Assembly (NCBI GenBank): GCA_037133495.1 | Contig: JBAXOA010000003.1 | Coordinates: 21,607 to 85,606 of the forward strand | DNA from: JAAFHB01 sp037133495 | GTDB taxonomy: Bacteria > Bacteroidota > Bacteroidia > Bacteroidales > Prolixibacteraceae | Reading direction: 5' to 3' | DNA: 64,000 bases | In this document: one piece after another, positions 60,675 through 64,000 of the stretch | How the letters are laid out: each line of letters starts with the position of its first letter | Numbering within the stretch: the first letter of the stretch is position 1 | Program-made: the position numbers and the translations under genes | Notes under the pieces: generated by a model | What the model saw: only the letters and a program-made list of their open reading frames with translations | The model's database searches: none | Told to the model about the DNA's origin: nothing

Positions 60675-61583
60675 ATGAAAAAACTTTTATTTGGAATCGT
60701 TGTCATTGCTTTAGGTCTTTTTATTCAGGCTTGCAGTCAGAAATCGGGATTTCTCGGTGCTGATGCTTTGAAGACAGGAGTCATCGAATTGGTTGCAGCC
60801 GATAGTCAGGTTGACAATATTGTGGAAACAGCCAGTTATGAATCCGATGTTTTTTCTTTAGCCAACGCTTCTGTCACTAATTTTGGTACAGGAATGAAGA
60901 GCGCCACAATCGGCGGAGGTATGTTCAAAAATATGTTTGATCTTTTTCCAAATTTCAAATTGAGGTACCTCAAAGGAATTTGTCCGGATCTGGCCATCAC
61001 AACCACCAATGGAGGCTTTCCAAAAACAATGACGGTCGATTATGGTACAGGTCTTGAAATGTCGAACGGCCATATTCTAAAGGGAAAGATAATTATTGTT
61101 CTCTCAGCCGCTCCTTTTGTTTCAGGAAGCAGCCGAACGGTGACGTTTGAAAATTTCGGCGCCGATTCAATTACAGTTTCAGGAACAGCCACTAAAACAA
61201 GGACGAAGGATGCTCAGATAAAATTTTCGGAGAACAGTGATATGACCGTTACATTAGCGAAAGGCACTATTATTCATCGCGTTTCTCAGCATTCAAAGAC
61301 CTGGATTTCAGGATCTGAAACGGAATTTAATCCTGCTGATGATGTGATCGAAATTACTGGAAGTGTTACGGTTTCAGACTCAAAAGGGAACGAATATTCA
61401 AAAACGATTACAACTGCTCTTGTAAAAACAGGCACTTGCAAATTCATCACCAAAGGGGTAATAGCCTACAAAAACAGTGTGGGGAAATTTGCCACAATTG
61501 ATTTTGGGAATGGAGATTGTGATAATAAGGCGATGCGTACGACTCAAAAAGGAACTTCCGAAATGATACTAGGGAAGCAATAA
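60675..61583 (+). CDS. Lipoprotein of unknown function
   Basis: 302 residues from the ATG at 60675 (MKKLLFGIVVIAL..FIQAC), giving a tidy lipoprotein signal with Cys near 19; a start at 60651 adds eight. The body is beta-rich and Thr/Ser/Lys-rich (FENFGADSITVSGTATKT, DVIEITGSVTVSD), as in envelope proteins with repeated beta sandwiches. No family recognised. It precedes the ECF sigma gene by 39 bases, so it may belong to that operon. Confidence 0.75.
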   Translation: MKKLLFGIVVIALGLFIQACSQKSGFLGADALKTGVIELVAADSQVDNIVETASYESDVFSLANASVTNFGTGMKSATIGGGMFKNMFDLFPNFKLRYLKGICPDLAITTTNGGFPKTMTVDYGTGLEMSNGHILKGKIIIVLSAAPFVSGSSRTVTFENFGADSITVSGTATKTRTKDAQIKFSENSDMTVTLAKGTIIHRVSQHSKTWISGSETEFNPADDVIEITGSVTVSDSKGNEYSKTITTALVKTGTCKFITKGVIAYKNSVGKFATIDFGNGDCDNKAMRTTQKGTSEMILGKQ

Positions 61584-61622
61584 TTATTTTGTAGTTTCGC
61601 ATCACATTAACGTTTTGCAATC

Positions 61623-62108
61623 TTGACGCACGAAGAATTTAAAAATATATTTGATACTCATTTTAAAAGCGTTCGCAACTATATTTACTATCGGTCAGGC
61701 GATAAGGATTTAGCTACCGATGCGGCGCAGGAGACGTTTATGAGGTTGTGGGAAAAGCGTTCCGATTTAGTAAATAGTAATATTAAAGCGCTCCTTTATA
61801 AAATTGCCGGAGATATTTTCATAAGCTCTCTCCGGAAGCACAAAGTAGCAATGAAATATAATGTGCATATTATTGAAGAGGAAGTTGGCGAGAGTCCTCA
61901 TGATTTGTTGCATTACAAGGAGCTGGTGCAAAATTATGAAAAGGCACTGGAAAGTTTGCCTGAAAAACAACGAACCGTTTTTCTTTTAAGTCGTATGGAT
62001 GGACTAAAATATTATGAGATTGCTGATAATATTGGAGTTAGCGTAAAGGCTGTAGAAAAAAGAATGAAAAATGCCCTTGAATATTTAAGAAAGGCAATAG
62101 GTAACTGA
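61623..62108 (+). CDS. ECF-family RNA polymerase sigma factor (FecI-like)
   Basis: 161 residues from a TTG start. Region 2 (FDTHFKSVRNYIYYRSGDKDLATDAAQETFMRLWEKR) and region 4 (ESLPEKQRTVFLLSRMDGLKYYEIADNIGVSVKAVEKRM) are clear; region 3 is absent as usual. Its stop overlaps the FecR gene as TGATG, so the anti-sigma factor is coupled. Directs transcription of the outer-membrane uptake genes when released (family knowledge). Confidence 0.95.
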   Translation: MTHEEFKNIFDTHFKSVRNYIYYRSGDKDLATDAAQETFMRLWEKRSDLVNSNIKALLYKIAGDIFISSLRKHKVAMKYNVHIIEEEVGESPHDLLHYKELVQNYEKALESLPEKQRTVFLLSRMDGLKYYEIADNIGVSVKAVEKRMKNALEYLRKAIGN

Positions 62109-62965
62109 TGAAGAATACAAATTCAACGATTGGTTTTGAGGGGAATGAGGAGCAGATCCGATTCCCTGAAATCGATATGCAATATTCCGTTTCACAGGAC
62201 ATGGTTTGGGCCAACCTTTTGGTTCAAATAAATCAACCAAAACCTGTCAGCCGGATTATTAGACTTTATCCATTATACAGAATTGCGATTGCTGCCTCGT
62301 TGCTTTTATTGGTTGGCCTTACCGGATTTTTCAGATTTTACACTAAAACGATTAGCACTCCGGCTGGTCAGCATCTGACGGTTTATTTGCCTGATAGTTC
62401 TTTAATCGAGTTAAATGCCGAGTCTGCAGTTAAATATCACCCATACTGGTTTAGAGTATCGCGAACAATTACGCTCAATGGTGAAGCGTTTTTTAAAGTG
62501 GTTCGCGGAAATACGTTCAGAGTGGTATCTGACCAGGGGGAAACAACCGTACTCGGCACAAGCTTTAATATCTTTTCGCGCGATAATGAATACCGTGTTA
62601 CATGTTTTACGGGAAAAGTTGGTGTAGTTTCGACTGAGAAAAACGAAAGCCTTTTGTTAAACCCGAACGAACAGGCCTTTCTTAATAATGATGGTTTTTT
62701 ACGATTCGCTCAGGAAGTTAATACATCGACAGTTAAATCCTGGAGGGATAATATGTTCTTTTTTACTGGTTCAACAATTGCATCTGTTTTGAAAGAGATT
62801 GAACGTCAGTATAATATAAAGATTAAGTTTGAGTCTGATCCACGTCTCACTTATACCGGAAATTTTTCTAAATCGATGTCGAAAAAAGAGGTGCTCGATT
62901 TGGTTTGCACATCTTTAGGACTTAAATTTGAAGTTCGATCAGATACCGAATTTCTGGTTGATTAA
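62108..62965 (+). CDS. FecR-type anti-sigma factor
   Basis: 285 residues: a cytoplasmic N-terminus (1-56), one membrane helix (about 58-76), the periplasmic FecR domain (ISTPAGQHLTVYLPDSSLIELNAES through about 195) and a C-terminal secretin/TonB short domain (about 215-285, FFTGSTIASVLKEIERQYNIKIKF) that contacts the receptor's signalling domain. Coupled to the sigma gene upstream and 13 bases before the TonB-dependent receptor gene. Confidence 0.94.
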   Translation: MKNTNSTIGFEGNEEQIRFPEIDMQYSVSQDMVWANLLVQINQPKPVSRIIRLYPLYRIAIAASLLLLVGLTGFFRFYTKTISTPAGQHLTVYLPDSSLIELNAESAVKYHPYWFRVSRTITLNGEAFFKVVRGNTFRVVSDQGETTVLGTSFNIFSRDNEYRVTCFTGKVGVVSTEKNESLLLNPNEQAFLNNDGFLRFAQEVNTSTVKSWRDNMFFFTGSTIASVLKEIERQYNIKIKFESDPRLTYTGNFSKSMSKKEVLDLVCTSLGLKFEVRSDTEFLVD

Positions 62966-62978
62966 TATCCCGGAGAGC

Positions 62979-64000
62979 GTGAGGTATCGTTTGATTATTT
63001 TTCTTATTTTCCTTCTTGGAACTGCCTCAGTCTGTTTCTCGCAACGGATTGATGTGAAGGCTGATAATCTGCCGCTAAATGATGTATTTATTGGATTACG
63101 CGATAAATATAATCTGCAGTTTTCGTTTAACGATCATCTTCTCGCACAATACAAATGTTCCGTCAATCAGATAAGTGCTTCCCCCGAAGAGGCCGTTAAG
63201 TTGTTGATTAAGGGATTTCCTTTGACTTACCATAAAAAAGGAGCTATTTTCATCATCCTTCCGGACAAAAAAAAGGGCGTGCCCCGAAATTATTTGTTAC
63301 TAGGGCAGATCGCTGAAGCCAGATCGAAGGAACCATTACCATTCTCCTATCTCGCTATTGATGGCCGTTTTGTTGTTTCAGATCTCAAAGGAAGCTTTTC
63401 CTACCAGGCTTCCGGCGACAGTATTTTTCACGTTAAAATTTCCCATTTGGGATATTTTATTCTCGATACCGTTTTGGTTGCCGGCATGAACCATCATTTA
63501 AATCTCATTCCTTCCGTTATTGGACTAAACGAAATTGTAATTAAAAATAAGTTGCCGGATCGTTCTACACAGATTGGGAATCGGGCTGGAATGATGCGTG
63601 TCAATCATCAGATTGCACGGTATCTGCCAGGGAATGACGATAATTCAGTCTTCACTTTGTTAAGGTTAATGCCTGGAATTTTGGCTTCAAGCGAACAATC
63701 AAATGGTTTGATTATCTGGGGCTCATACGAAGGTCATAGCCGGATTTTGTTTGATGGATTTACAATCTGGGGATTAAAAAGCTTCAATGAAGACATTGAT
63801 GCAGTAAACCCATTGATTGCTAAGGAAATAGAAGTACTTAAGGGAGGATATGATGCTAGTCTGGGAGATAGAGTGGGAGGTGTAGTTCGCATTGCGGGAA
63901 AATCAGGAAGTATTACAAAGCCTTCATTTAGCTTTAATATCAATAATGTTACTATGAACGGACTTGCTGAACTCCCGCTATGGAAAAAAAGTGCGCTGTT
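62979..64000 (+). CDS. TonB-dependent receptor, 5' part (cut by the window end)
   Basis: About 340 residues read from a GTG start at 62979 and stay open to the window end. A signal peptide (VRYRLIIFLIFLLGTASVCFSQ), a signalling/secretin-N domain (about 22-85), a carboxypeptidase-like spacer (about 100-180) and the plug domain beginning near 195 (LLRLMPGILASSEQS, LFDGFTIWGLKSFN, IEVLKGGYDASLGDRVGGVVRI) are seen. It works with the FecI/FecR pair: ligand binding at the receptor signals through FecR to the sigma factor. Ligand unknown; there is no SusD-like gene before it. Confidence 0.9.
   Translation, partial: MRYRLIIFLIFLLGTASVCFSQRIDVKADNLPLNDVFIGLRDKYNLQFSFNDHLLAQYKCSVNQISASPEEAVKLLIKGFPLTYHKKGAIFIILPDKKKGVPRNYLLLGQIAEARSKEPLPFSYLAIDGRFVVSDLKGSFSYQASGDSIFHVKISHLGYFILDTVLVAGMNHHLNLIPSVIGLNEIVIKNKLPDRSTQIGNRAGMMRVNHQIARYLPGNDDNSVFTLLRLMPGILASSEQSNGLIIWGSYEGHSRILFDGFTIWGLKSFNEDIDAVNPLIAKEIEVLKGGYDASLGDRVGGVVRIAGKSGSITKPSFSFNINNVTMNGLAELPLWKKSAL

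Overview
The window is a chromosomal segment of a Bacteroidota bacterium, probably an anaerobic or facultative member of Bacteroidales/Marinilabiliales. The sequence-level reasons are low-to-moderate GC, the usual lack of Shine-Dalgarno sequences, several TAnnTTTG-type -7 promoter elements, an ECF sigma/FecR/TonB-receptor trio, the phylum-typical order rpmB-rpmG-DUF4295-ftsY-rimO, a PPi-type phosphofructokinase, divergent tamB/tsaD and a FISUMP-domain protein. Both ends are cut genes: a beta-barrel-like protein on the minus strand at the left edge and a TonB-dependent receptor on the plus strand at the right edge.

1-7246 is a minus-strand redox operon: a five-helix membrane protein with two H-x13-H helices (diheme b), a membrane-anchored ferredoxin/FAD oxidoreductase, two exported multiheme c-type cytochromes (20 and 28 CxxCH motifs) and a signal-peptide protein that looks like an outer-membrane barrel. 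Together they form a plausible inner membrane-periplasm-outer membrane electron conduit. 7531-11351 is a muropeptide-salvage operon (transglutaminase-like lipoprotein, NlpC/P60 lipoprotein, Tat-type dipeptide epimerase). 11440-28655 is mostly housekeeping or single genes: TonB-like protein, TamB, TsaD, GlyA, ClC channel, beta-lactamase-fold hydrolase, YbjQ, an SPFH protein with a ribbon-helix-helix regulator behind a palindromic operator-like site, PPi-PFK and RsmE.

28996-36699 is an accessory peptide-secretion locus: HlyD-type fusion protein, C39-peptidase ABC transporter, a small HTH protein, two double-glycine leader peptides, a small membrane protein that carries the same 14-residue motif as the second peptide, a truncated second copy of that protein, and three CPBP (Abi) membrane proteases. 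No outer-membrane channel and no modification enzyme is present. This is the most novel-looking part of the window.

36980-40051 is the ribosomal/SRP block. 40292-40913 holds a PIN toxin module bracketed by two copies of the 3' end of the neighbouring aminotransferase gene. 40998-52776 carries the aminotransferase, alanine dehydrogenase, ValS, a ParE-type toxin-antitoxin pair, a YkgJ-type protein, class I fumarase, a FISUMP protein and ArgS. 52837-60550 carries hypothetical proteins, an ATP-grasp-like protein, an EamA transporter, an M3 oligopeptidase, an acyl-ACP thioesterase and a glycosyltransferase. 60675 to the end is a lipoprotein followed by an ECF sigma/FecR/TonB-receptor regulatory uptake set. 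No tRNA, rRNA, CRISPR array or intact insertion sequence was seen. Short tandem octamer arrays lie in two convergent intergenic gaps.
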